Shown piece by piece: positions 32,399 to 42,790 of a stretch of DNA of 64,000 bases (the stretch's first letter is position 1; every line of letters begins with the position of its first letter). The notes beneath the pieces were generated by a model. It had not been told where the DNA came from. It was given only the letters and a program-made list of their open reading frames with translations, and searched no databases. The stretch is taken from the NCBI RefSeq assembly GCF_001659605.2, contig NC_035174.2, forward strand, positions 24,998,027-25,062,026, written 5' to 3'. The DNA is from Manihot esculenta. Lineage: Eukaryota > Streptophyta > Magnoliopsida > Malpighiales > Euphorbiaceae. A program made the translations under genes and the position numbers.

Positions 32399-35337
32399 TG
32401 TAACAGCCCGGAAACCGGTACCCCTCTAGTAACGGCCCGACCTGCTCGGCGCTAGGATTCAGATCGGCTTAAGGCCGCCGGAACCCGTAGCAAGCCTGCT
32501 AGACATCCTGAACAACTGGTATAATCCCATACATGATCACACTTTACGTAAAAACTAAAACTTTTGTTTCGAAAATACATCAGCCTGAACTATGCATGGA
32601 AACATAGAACCTCATACCAGATGGGTCATCAAGCTTGCTTTAAAACATATCCGCTTTGGGTCAAGGGATTGGAACCCTTTCTTCCCTCACGGCCATCAAA
32701 ACACATAACATTTAAAATCATTTCTTATCATGGAAACCTTACATACATCTTGAAAACATTTATAGTGATCACGCACAAACTAAGGGATTAACCAACTCTC
32801 TAGGCAAAGCACAATTCTATACATCACATGCTACAACACATGGCATATCTATACTTTTCTTAACCTTACTCTATCTCTTATAACATGCTCTTTCCATTCA
32901 TTCATATTCATACATCATCATCATGTCCACAACTAGGCTATAAACATACAATGCATACATAACATAACATCTCTTTACATACATCAAACTTACATAACAT
33001 GCTTTTTCCTTTACATAAACTAAGCTATTCTATTACATCCAGACATGGCAACCCATGCCCAAAATCTTCTCCCAAAGCTCTTTCTGACCTACTCTGGCGT
33101 ACTAAACTCTGGCCCTGCAAGACTGGGGATAAGGGAAAGGGGTGAGCTACGAGAGCCCAGTGAGTAGAAACAGAGAAAAACATTTGATTTAGTTCCTCCT
33201 TTTTTAGATATATTATTATTCTTTTTATTGTTCCACCCTTTTTAGATATTTTATGCTAAAGACATTTTATTAATCCAATATTATCATTTGCTTTAATTCC
33301 ACACTTTTTAGGTATATTATTATAACTTAACTCTTCATGCTTCATGAAATGCAACACATCACAAATAAACACATCAAGGATGGAATTGTCACCTTTAGCC
33401 CTCTACAAGAAAAGAACCTCAACAATGCAACATGCTCAACAAAGCTCTGTTCCAGGGGCGATACGGCCACGCCTGGACTACATATACATACTCTGTGTCA
33501 GGGGCGATACGGCCACACCTGATCTCCTCATACTCTGTGCCAGGGGCGATACGGCCACACCTGGTCTACTCATCTCTTAATGTGCATGACATATCATAAC
33601 ATGTAACATTACATCACACTGAGGGCTATAGGATCATCCAGTACCATCCACATCAAATCATCGTATTATGCAATGCATCAACTTCGTGATGTCTAATGCA
33701 AACATCCTACTACATATAAACATGGTGCATGGCATGGTGAAACTAGTGCAATCATCCTATTACATATAAACATGATATACGTGATGCATGAACATGCTTT
33801 AGGCATTAATTCTTAATTAAGAGATTAAGTTAGTTCTACTCACCTGAAGCCTCTGCTCAGCTTACTCTACTGGCCAACTATCTCTGAAACTAGACACCTC
33901 GCCTCGGGTCCGATCCTACACAGATGGACTCAAATGAGGTACCAAACACACTCTAACAACTCATAAGAAACTCCCCAAAAACCCCTCTAAACATCCTCAA
34001 AACATGCATAGAACATACTCAAGAAAGGGCTGGACAGGGCACTTTCGGCGGCACTTTCGGCGGCCGAAGGTCCCTTCCAGAGACGAAAGTCAGGCAGGTT
34101 CGGCGGCACCTTCGGCGGCCGAACCTTCTCTCCAGAGACGAAAGTCAGGCACTTTCGGCGGCCGAACATTACCTTCGGCGGCCGAAAGTCTGCTTTCAAG
34201 CCAAAACCTCAACTATCGGGGGCAAGGTTAGGCGGCCAATCCCTGCATCCTCAGGCAGGTTCGGCGGCCGAAACCACCTTCGGCGGCCGAACCTGAGTTC
34301 ATCCAGAACTCTGCCTTTGGGCATTTCAAGCCTCCCAAACCTTCCAAAACACCCCAAAACGAACACACAACCTCTAAAAACATGCATAACACCTTAGTCA
34401 TGCAAAAAGGAGCTTAACAACTAGATTAAACTCCAAAAACAACATCAAGAGCACTCATAGATAGTTTATGACCCACAATGGCCAAAACCATCAAAACAAC
34501 CCATAATCTCACTTGCTCTCTCCCAATCATGCATACACTCTCCCACAAACATAAAGGAGCATAAACTAACATATACTCCTCAACACAAACATCACTTAGC
34601 ATACATTGGGCATAAAACCCTCAAAAACCTAAACATGCATATCTACCCAAACTCAACCATCAAAACATCATTAAACTTACTTAAAACTTATTTAAAACAC
34701 TAGGAAAGCAAGGATCTACACTTACCTCTTGAAGATCGAGGGGTGGTGCGATCCCTAACTCGGAGGTGTGGAGGATTCAAGCTCCAAAAGCCTCCAATGC
34801 TCCCAAAACTCCTATGAAAGCTTCAAAATCTTCAAAACAAGGGTAGATCTCATGAAAAACTAAGGGATGAGTGAAGAAAACGTGAAAGCAACCCAAGGAG
34901 GACCAAGACTCACCTGAGCTCGAGAATGGGGAGGAAACTCGCCCATTTCCGATCTGGGGGCTCTTTATAGGTGGCCTGCCGAACCACCTTCGGCAGCCTA
35001 ACGTGCCCCCTAAACTCATGCATGTTCGGCGGCCGAATCTCACTTTCGGCGGCCGAACTTCAGCTTGTTCCAACAAAGCTTTCGGAGGCCTAAGGCGCTC
35101 CCGAAGCCTTTCCATGTTCGGCGGCCGAACATCACTTTCGGCGGCCGAACCTGGGTTCTCCTCCTTAGTCTATTCTTTTAAAAACTTAACTTTCTTTTCA
35201 TTTAAAACCATGAAATCACATGAAAACATTTAGGAAAACCTTTTGAAAACCTTTGCTATACCCCTCACAACTGATCCGACATCCGAGATTCCACCGGACG
35301 GTAGGAATTCCGATGTCCGAACGAGCGGGGTCTTACA
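32399..35337 (-). repeat. NG 5' LTR
   Basis: Collinear with 25303-28241 at a constant offset of 7,096 bp, with no indel seen. Minus-strand TATAAA at 34964-34969. Intron-like signals: donor at 34725, acceptor ending 33916, donor at 33843, acceptor ending 33123; mini-exon 33915-33844 (72 nt). Confidence 0.95.
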
Positions 35338-38139
35338 CGACCGATCTCTATCCCTCCCTACAGGATGGCACCAGCAGAATTGAAAGAGTTGAAGGAGCAG
35401 TTGCAGGAGCTGGTAGACAAGGGCTTCATCCGACCGAGTACCTCACCCTGGGGTGCTCCAGTTTTGTTTGTGAGAAAGAAGGATGGATCCCTTAGACTTT
35501 GTATCGACTACAGACAGTTGAACAAAATCACTACCAAGAACAAGTACCCATTGCCAAGGATCGACGATCTATTCGACCAGCTAGCAGGAGCGGGTTGTTT
35601 CTCCAAAATAGATCTGAGGTCCGGGTATCATCAGTTGAGGATCAGGGAAGAGGATGTGCCAAAGACGGCTTTTAGGACCAGATATGGGCATTTTGAGTTC
35701 CTTGTAATGCCGTTCGGGTTAACTAACGCCCCTGCAGCATTCATGGACCTCATGAACAGAGTGTTTAGCCAGTACCTGGATCACTTTGTTATTGTCTTCA
35801 TAGATGATATTTTAGTGTATTCCAGGAATGCAGAGGAGCATGCCCATCATCTGCGGTTGGTTTTGCAGACCTTGAGGGAACATGGCTTGTATGCCAAGTT
35901 CTCCAAGTGTGAGTTCTGGCTAAGGAGCATTTCGTTCTTGGGGCATGTAGTGTCAGAGAATGGTATAGAGGTAGACCCCAAGAAGACAGAAACTGTGGCT
36001 AACTGGCCTCGACCCACTTCAGTGACAGAGATCAGGAGTTTCTTGGGTTTGGCAGGTTACTACAGGAGGTTCGTTCAGGACTTCTCAAAGATAGCAGCTC
36101 CTCTGACCAGACTAACCAGGAAGAATCAGAAGTTTCTGTGGACCGACCAGTGCGAGGAGAGTTTTGAAGAGCTTAAGAAGAGGTTGACTTCAGCACCAGT
36201 TTTAGCTCTGCCATCTAGTGGAGAGGACTTTACAGTCTTTTGTGATGCGTCCCGTGTGGGACTGGGTTGTGTGCTTATGCAGAATGAGAGGGTGATTGCT
36301 TACGCTTCTAGGCAACTGAAGAAGCATGAGTTGAATTACCCCACACATGACCTTGAGATGGCAGCAGTAATCTTTGCACTCAAGATGTGGAGGCACTACC
36401 TCTATGGGGTAAAATGTGAGATCTTCACAGATCATAAAAGCTTGCAGTACATCTTGAGTCAGAGGGATTTGAATTTGAGACAGAGGAGATGGGTAGAGTT
36501 GCTGAGTGACTATGATTGCAAGATTCAGTATCATCCGGGTAAGGCGAATGTTGTGGCTGACGCCCTAAGCCGGAAGTCACTAGGCAGTCTATCCCATATC
36601 ACGGTAGAGAGAAGACCAGTGGTGAAGGAGTTTTACAAGCTCATTGAGGAAGGTCTACAGTTGGAGATGTCTGGTACAGGTGCCTTGGTTGCTCAGATGA
36701 AAGTGACACCCGTGTTTCTGGAGCAGGTGGCTCAGAAACAGCATGAGGACCCAGAGTTAGTGAAGATTGCCAGGACTGTTCAGTCAGGCAAGGACAGTGA
36801 GTTTAGATTTGATAATAAGGGGATCCTCCGCTATGGGAGTCGATTGTGTGTACCAGATGACATAGGGTTAAAAGGAGACATTATGAGAGAGGCTCATAAT
36901 GCAAGATACAGCATTCACCCCGGAGCCACCAAGATGTATCAAGATCTGAAGAAAGTTTACTGGTGGCCAGCTATGAAGAAAGAAGTGGCACAGTTTGTGT
37001 CAGCCTGCGAAGTATGTCAGAGGGTGAAGCTGGAACATCAGAAGCCGGCTGGAATGCTTAACCCGCTACCCATTCCAGAATGGAAATGGGAGAATATAGC
37101 TATGGACTTCGTGGTGGGGTTACCGGCGACGTCCAACAGATTGGACTCCATATGGGTGATTGTGGACAGACTCACCAAATCTGCTCACTTCATCCCTGTC
37201 AGGAGTGGTTATTCTGTGGACAAGTTGGCGCAGGTGTATGTAGATGAGATAGTCAGACTGCATGGGGTTCCTGTTTCAATAGTGTTAGATAGAGGGCCCC
37301 AATTCACCTCCAGGTTTTGGCGGAGTCTGCAGGATGCCATGGGTACCAGGTTGGATTTTAGCACTGCCTTCCACCCACAGACAGACGGACAGTCAGAGAG
37401 GACCATCCAAACCATAGAAGATATGCTCAGAATGTGTGTGCTGGACTTTGGCGGTTCTTGGAGGCAGCATCTACCTCTGGTGGAGTTTGCCTACAATAAC
37501 AGCCATCATGCTAGCATCGGGATGGCTCCATATGAAGCTTTATATGGAAGGAAGTGCAGATCACCTGTTTGCTGGGAAGAGGTAGGAGAGAGGTCCTTAG
37601 CAGGACCCGAGCTAGTAGAGATCACCAGCAGGGTGGTGCCCATGATCAGAGAAAGAATCAAGACAGCTGCAAGCAGACAGAAGAGTTATGCAGACATCCG
37701 CAGAAGACTAGTAGAGTTTCAGGAGGGGGATCTGGTATTGCTCAAGGTGTCTCCAATGAAAGGAGTGGTTCGGTTCGGGAAGAAGGGTAAGCTGGCTCCG
37801 CGGTACATCGGACCCTTTGAAGTCTTGCAAAAGATTGGGAATGTATCGTACAAACTGGACTTACCTGCTTCTATGGCAAGAATCCACCCGGTTTTCCATG
37901 TTTCTATGTTGAGAAAATTCGTGTCAGATCCGGGCAAGGTTCTTAGTGAGCCTGATGTGGAGATCCAAGAGGATCTCACCTTTGTTGAGCAGCCAGTACG
38001 GATCCTAGACACCCAGATCAGGAAGCTGAGAAACAAGGAAATTCCGATGGTGAAAGTCCTGTGGAACCACCACAATATGGAAGAATGTACTTGGGAGACA
38101 CGGGAGTCTATGCTCCGGCAATATCCTCATCTCTTTTAA
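35338..38139 (+). CDS. G1 pol half: RT, RNase H, integrase, chromodomain
   Basis: Open from the NG boundary to the stop at 38137-38139; an internal ATG at 35365 gives 924 aa. [37 protein letters not shown] and catalytic FIDD at 35797-35808. RNase H starts at [13 protein letters not shown] (about 36228). Integrase has the H/C finger (HPG..CEVC, about 36910-37020) and a complete D,D35E triad: Asp 37105-37107, Asp 37288-37290, Glu 37396-37398. The C-terminal chromodomain ([18 protein letters not shown], about 38020-38139) puts it in the chromoviruses and suggests targeting to methylated-histone chromatin. All catalytic residues are present. The frame matches the upstream half if NG and one CGACC are discounted. 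It has lost its own promoter link. Confidence 0.9.
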   Translation, partial: RPISIPPYRMAPAELKELKEQLQELVDKGFIRPSTSPWGAPVLFVRKKDGSLRLCIDYRQLNKITTKNKYPLPRIDDLFDQLAGAGCFSKIDLRSGYHQLRIREEDVPKTAFRTRYGHFEFLVMPFGLTNAPAAFMDLMNRVFSQYLDHFVIVFIDDILVYSRNAEEHAHHLRLVLQTLREHGLYAKFSKCEFWLRSISFLGHVVSENGIEVDPKKTETVANWPRPTSVTEIRSFLGLAGYYRRFVQDFSKIAAPLTRLTRKNQKFLWTDQCEESFEELKKRLTSAPVLALPSSGEDFTVFCDASRVGLGCVLMQNERVIAYASRQLKKHELNYPTHDLEMAAVIFALKMWRHYLYGVKCEIFTDHKSLQYILSQRDLNLRQRRWVELLSDYDCKIQYHPGKANVVADALSRKSLGSLSHITVERRPVVKEFYKLIEEGLQLEMSGTGALVAQMKVTPVFLEQVAQKQHEDPELVKIARTVQSGKDSEFRFDNKGILRYGSRLCVPDDIGLKGDIMREAHNARYSIHPGATKMYQDLKKVYWWPAMKKEVAQFVSACEVCQRVKLEHQKPAGMLNPLPIPEWKWENIAMDFVVGLPATSNRLDSIWVIVDRLTKSAHFIPVRSGYSVDKLAQVYVDEIVRLHGVPVSIVLDRGPQFTSRFWRSLQDAMGTRLDFSTAFHPQTDGQSERTIQTIEDMLRMCVLDFGGSWRQHLPLVEFAYNNSHHASIGMAPYEALYGRKCRSPVCWEEVGERSLAGPELVEITSRVVPMIRERIKTAASRQKSYADIRRRLVEFQEGDLVLLKVSPMKGVVRFGKKGKLAPRYIGPFEVLQKIGNVSYKLDLPASMARIHPVFHVSMLRKFVSDPGKVLSEPDVEIQEDLTFVEQPVRILDTQIRKLRNKEIPMVKVLWNHHNMEECTWETRESMLRQYPHLF

Positions 38140-38224
38140 GGTTAGTCTCTATGTGTTTCATGTGTATGTTATGTTGTTTGCTATGCATGTGCTAGTTGAG
38201 GAACATTCGGGGACGAATGTTCTT

Positions 38225-38236
38225 AAGGGGGGAGAA
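38225..38236 (+). promoter_or_regulatory. G1 polypurine tract
   Basis: AAGGGGGGAGAA directly before the 3' LTR TGTAAT; primes plus-strand DNA. Confidence 0.9.
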
Positions 38237-40495
38237 TGTAATACCCGGCTAGACTCCGGTATCGGAATTCCTACCGTCCGGTGGAATCTCGGATGCCGGA
38301 GACCTCTAGAAGGGTAGAATCATGTTTTATAAAATGTTTTCATGAATTTTAATGGTTTTAAGTATGAAATTAAATGAGTTTTTGCATGAAAAGTCCTTGG
38401 AGGAAAACCCAGGTTCGGCCGCCGAAAGCCAAGTTCGGCCGCCGAACATGCATGCGTTTTGGAGGCACGTTAGGCCCCCGAAAGCATGAGTGAGGGAAGT
38501 CCAGGTTCGGCCGCCGAACCTCATGTTTGGCCGCCGAACATTGCATGGATGCGGAGGCACATTCGGCCCCCGAACGTGGCCTGGCCAGCCACCTATAAAT
38601 GGGGCACTTAGCCGAAATGGGCGAGCTTTCTCCCATTTTCGGCCACAGCGAGCTTCCGACCTTCCTCTTGCAAATCTTGTGTTCTTCTTCCAAATCTCTT
38701 CCATTTTTCTTGAGTTTTAAACTCATATTTGCAAGTTTGAGCATTTAAACCAAGTTTTGGAGCTTTGGGAACTCAGGAGCTCATTTTCGTGGATCTCCAA
38801 GTTTAGGTCGTCTCCCTCTCGATCTTCAAGAGGTAAGAGCCGATCTTAAGCCCCTTATGTGTTTTAAATAAGTTTTATGCAAGATCTATGGGTAGAAATG
38901 CATGTTAGGTTATATGTTGAGTTATAGGTTAATGTTGATGTTTTGAACAATGTGTGTTGATTGTGTGTGTTTGAAGTGTTGTAGTTGGGGTATATGACTG
39001 TTTCCTAGGAACTTGTATGCATGTTTTGGTTGAGATTTATGCATGATTTGAGGTTTTGGGAGGCAAGGGGTTCATGTGAACCAAGTTTCTGCCCTTCTGG
39101 CAGAAACCAGGTTCGGCCGCCGAAGGGAGTTTCGGCCGCCGAACCCCCTTGTGGAGGCAGCATTCGGCTGCCGAAGCTTGCCCCCAAAAGAAGACTTTCG
39201 GATCTGTCTGGGAGGTTCGGCCGCCGAAGGTGCCGCCGAACCTGCCTGACTTTCGGCTCTGGAGGGACTTTCGGCCGCCGAACCTGCCGCCGAAAGTGCC
39301 CTGTTCAGCCACTTCTTGCATGTTTTTATGTGATGATTTCAGGATGTTTTAGGAGGCTTTTGGGGAGTAGTTTAGAGTTATGTTCTAGCATGTTTGGTCC
39401 CTCATTTGAGTCCACCTGTGTAGGTTCGGACCCGAGGAACCGAGGACCCCAGCAGTGAGTTCAGCTGCTTCGATGTTGTCAGAGTCAGCCAGAGGTGAGT
39501 GGAACTAAACTCAATCTTTTAAATTAAATGTTTTATCATGTTTCATGCATCATGATTATGCAATAGGATGATTGCATTAGTTTTCATGAATATGCCGCAT
39601 TGCATAAATGGTTGTTGTTGTGGGTGAATGTCGGATGACCCAGTTAGTCCATGACAGGAAGACCAGGCCCCATGCTACAAGCCTGGCACAGAGTAAGAAA
39701 GACCAGGCCCCATTCTACAGGCCTGGCACAGAGTAAGGAAAGACCAGGATCCCATCCTATGGTCTAGCACGGTTACGGGACTCGAAGACCAGGAGCTCAG
39801 AGGAGGCCCTGGGAAAATGGTAAGTAATGTATGTTCTGACAGGAAAGACCAGGACCCCATTCTACAGGCCTGACACAGAGTTAACTTGGACTAATTGGTG
39901 ACAAGTTCACCCAACCCTTATGTGAATTGTTTGTGTTATGATGCATTTCATAGAGCATAGTGTTAATGTGTTTTAATAGCTCTACTCACTGGGCTTTTAG
40001 CTCACCCCTCTCCCTTTACCCCCAGGCTTGCAGGTACGGTATAGTGCGGGAGTCCGGATAGAGTAAAGAAGTCATGCTTATGTAATAGCTAGCAATGGAC
40101 ATGATCAAATTGTAATGTAAAAGTACAGTATAGTCATGTAATGAGGTTTATGGATGTTAGTGTGTGCTTGACCATAGAATGTTGTATCCCTTTTTTTTTA
40201 TACATGATCTTGGTTATTTTATGTCATTTATGTAAACCAACTCAACAGATGTATGTCACCCATTGGGGACACTGATGAGATCCCACAGAGGGGTCAATGT
40301 TATGTTAATGTTATGCACAGGTTGAGTTTGGTTGATGAGTATGGAAAGAAAAGTTTTAATTTTTATGCATGTTGTTGATCATGTATGGGATTATACAGGT
40401 TTACAGGTTTTATGTTAGGCTTGCTACGGGTCCCGGCGGCCTTAAGTCGACCCGGATCCTAGCGCCGGTAGCGGTCCGATTTTCGGGTTGTTACA
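38237..40495 (+). repeat. G1 3' LTR
   Basis: Near-copy of 20576-22829, with scattered substitutions (many C/T or G/A), a 6-bp loss near 39003 and a T-run difference near 40190. It ends GTTGTTACA, followed by target duplication CCTTG. Confidence 0.93.
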
Positions 40496-40500
40496 CCTTG

Positions 40501-41260
40501 TGACTCCAGCCTACTCACTGATGTGTCTACTTGGCTTATCTGTTGTTCCAAATTTTGCACATAATTAGCAAAAGATTTAACAATATCTTCAAGAGGCATA
40601 CCTTGCTTTTGAAGGTGCTTGTTAAGGGTAATGGTATTGAAAATTCAGAAAATGGTTAGCCTTTGCATAGCTAAAGTTGGGGTGATCTCTCCATCCTGGA
40701 TTGTATGTGTTGAAGTAGGGGTCATACCTCCTTTGACCATTGAACCTTCCTTGCTGCTCAACATCTTGAAGAAAAGGACACATGTTTGTTGGGTGTCCTA
40801 CTGTGGCACAGATCCCACAAGTTCTTGCTTGCTGAGCTTGACTTACAACCAAACTTCGTATAATAAATTTTAAATTAGTAATCTGTGAGGCCAAGGAAGA
40901 TGTACTTACCTTGTTGACTCTCCTAGGTGGTTCCTTTTGATCTCCATATTATTTTGAGGTTGCTGCTATGGTGGAGATTAGATCTCTTATTACATGAGAT
41001 GTTTTGTCCTCAATTGATCCTCCACATGCTGCATCAATTAGTCTCCTTTCAAAAGGTAACAAACCTCCATAAAAGTATTCAATAAGGGATTTATCAGAGA
41101 TGTCATGTTGAGGGCAGCTTGTGCATAACCGTTTGAATCTTTTCCAATATTCATATAACTCTTTAGAATCCTTTTGCTTAATGCCACTTATCTCTCTTCT
41201 GATGCCAATAGTCATTGAAGTTGAGAAGTATTTGTTCAAGAAGGCCCTCACCATCCCAGC
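40501..41260 (-). pseudogene. A1 partial gag (capsid end, zinc knuckle), frameshifted
   Basis: Minus-strand 41254-40949 carries a retrotransposon gag core (KYFSTSMTIGIRREISGIKQ, SLIEYFYGGLLPFERRLIDAACGG). After a stop, 40894-40622 carries CGICATVGHPTNMCP (C-x2-C-x4-H-x4-C) and NTYNPGWRDHPNFSY, both characteristic of Athila gag. The stretch down to 40501 has the LE(Q/S)Q and SVSRLES-type coiled linker. The left end joins the 20570 side across G1. The N-terminal part is missing because A2 starts at 41261. Confidence 0.75.
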
Positions 41261-42641
41261 TGACTGTGCGGTTGTCGAAGCCGGTCAAAAACAACCTTTT
41301 TGGTTATCAACAATTTTACAACTGCAGATAGTGGCAAAAGGATCGAATTCACAGGGAATTGATACTTACCTATTTTCTTTATCAAGACCAAGTAAACAAA
41401 CTGAAAGTAAAATAAAGGGGGGTTTTAAGATTGATGAATTAAACTAATACTGAAAGCAATAAGGTAAAGCAAATAATTAAAGTAGAGAAGTTCAATAATG
41501 AGAAAGGCTCTAGTTGAAGAATTGAATTCACTTCAGTTGTTGGGATTGATCATTGATCCTTAGGTTCTTTTGTTTGATTCAATAAATTAGTTATAGAGAT
41601 GGAAGATGCTTCTCACCACCATATCCCTCCTTAAGCATAAATCAATTAGGGAACGTCTTCTAACTGATCACTAATCAACAAGTTGCTAAGGAACGCCTTT
41701 GGGCCTTTGGCATCTAACAACTGTCAATTGCATTAAGAAATAGAGAGACCTAATTCTAGCTACTCAAACGTATGGTGATATTGCTAGATCATGCAATTTC
41801 CTTAGTTTTTATACCAAGAGTTACTTATGTTTGAATAATCCAAGCAATTACGGATTTAAAACTATCCAAACTAACAAATTATTACCTTGCAATCAAGAAT
41901 CAATTGGTCCTATTGATCTAAACCACAAAGCAACAATGGAATTAAGCATGAAATTGCATAAATATAAAAAAATAAAATATAAACAATGTATGTTCAGATC
42001 TCCCAATCCATAAAACAACTAAAGTTTTACTTAATCTTCAACTAGAAAAAGAGGTTTCAGCCACTCATGGATGAAACAAAACACAAAAATAAAAGAAAGA
42101 GAAGAAGAAGAAGAAGCCAATCGGCTTGGAGAAGGAGTGAGGCGCCAAATGTGAGAGGAGAAAAGAAGGGGAGGGCGTGCGCTTGCTTGGTGTATTTATA
42201 GGCTGAATGTGCTGCCCTAGATCTCCTTGATGAGGTGGAGCCTTCTTTTAAATTTTAAATTTTGAATGCTGAATTTTGAATTTTGAATTTTGAATGTCAT
42301 ACTTTGAATTTTGAATTTTGAATCTTTGGGAGGCAAGTGCATCTTCTTGAGATTTGGTTTCTTCAATAAGGAAGAGGTTGCTTGAAGATTTAAAATTTGA
42401 ATTTCAAATTACTTTGCTGAATGTACTTTCCTTATTTATCTACTCTTCAGCTGCAACTTGGCTTGTGCAAGCATGCTTGTTCTCCTTTATCCTATTTTAG
42501 GCAGTTTTGAGAGCATTTTCACCAAATTACCTCTTTACACCATTTTCTGCAAACTAAGATCAAAACCACAAAATTAAGTAGAAAAAGTGTAAATTAACAT
42601 TAATAACAACATAATAAAATGGTCTAAATTTGGACTGATCA
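41261..42641 (-). repeat. A2 3' LTR
   Basis: 1,381 bp, plus-strand TGACTGTGCGGTTGTCGAAG to GGACTGATCA. The adjoining purine tract on the inner (right) side fixes it as a 3' LTR on the minus strand. Related to 16859-18248 and 62413-64000. Confidence 0.75.
42246..42332. repeat. Heptamer tandem repeat (GAATTTT)n
   Basis: Imperfect repeats of GAATTTT/TTTGAAT within the A2 LTR, absent from the A1 and A3 copies by eye. A (GAA)n run is at about 42098-42115. Confidence 0.75.
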
Positions 42642-42656
42642 AATACCCCCACACCT
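42642..42656 (-). promoter_or_regulatory. A2 polypurine tract
   Basis: Minus strand AGGTGTGGGGGTATT next to the LTR start TGATCAGTCC. Confidence 0.65.
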
Positions 42657-42790
42657 AGCCTTTTGCTTGTCCTCAAGCAAATAAACTTAGTCAAACAAGC
42701 TCTCTTTGCTACTTGATCATTTATTTCCACTTAAGTTCTTACTCTAGACCACTATTTTGAAGCATTGCAGTGAAGAGTGTATGCACCAAT

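Larger units (their letters stand above)
25303..35337 (-). mobile_element. Non-autonomous Tekay-like element NG inside G1
   Basis: 10,035 bp with 2,939-bp LTRs of equal length (25303-28241, 32399-35337), flanked by CGACC at 25298-25302 and 35338-35342. On the minus strand: 5' LTR, primer-binding site, open gag, broken protease/RT/RNase H, integrase end only, polypurine tract, 3' LTR. I found one LTR difference by eye (A at 25928, G at 33024). It is the youngest insertion in the window. Confidence 0.95.
20576..40495 (+). mobile_element. Tekay-like chromovirus G1, complete but split by NG
   Basis: Bounded by TGTAATAC...GTTACA LTRs (2,254 and 2,259 bp) and 5-bp target duplication CCTTG at 20571-20575 and 40496-40500. 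Inside: tRNA-Met primer-binding site, gag-protease, RT, RNase H, integrase, chromodomain and polypurine tract. NG sits at 25303-35337 with duplication CGACC. Without NG and one duplication copy the element would be about 9.9 kb. The LTRs differ by roughly 15-20 substitutions and two small indels by eye, so the insertion is fairly young. Confidence 0.93.
16859..41260 (-). mobile_element. Athila-like gypsy element A1 (gag-protease only), split by G1
   Basis: Read on the minus strand: partial gag (41260-40501), interruption by G1 (40495-20576), end of gag and protease (20570-19498), about 1.2 kb non-coding, polypurine tract, 3' LTR (18248-16859). Sequence and frame sense continue across G1 with target duplication CCTTG. 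No RT, RNase H or integrase is present between protease and polypurine tract. The 5' part is cut off where A2 begins at 41261. Confidence 0.75.
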
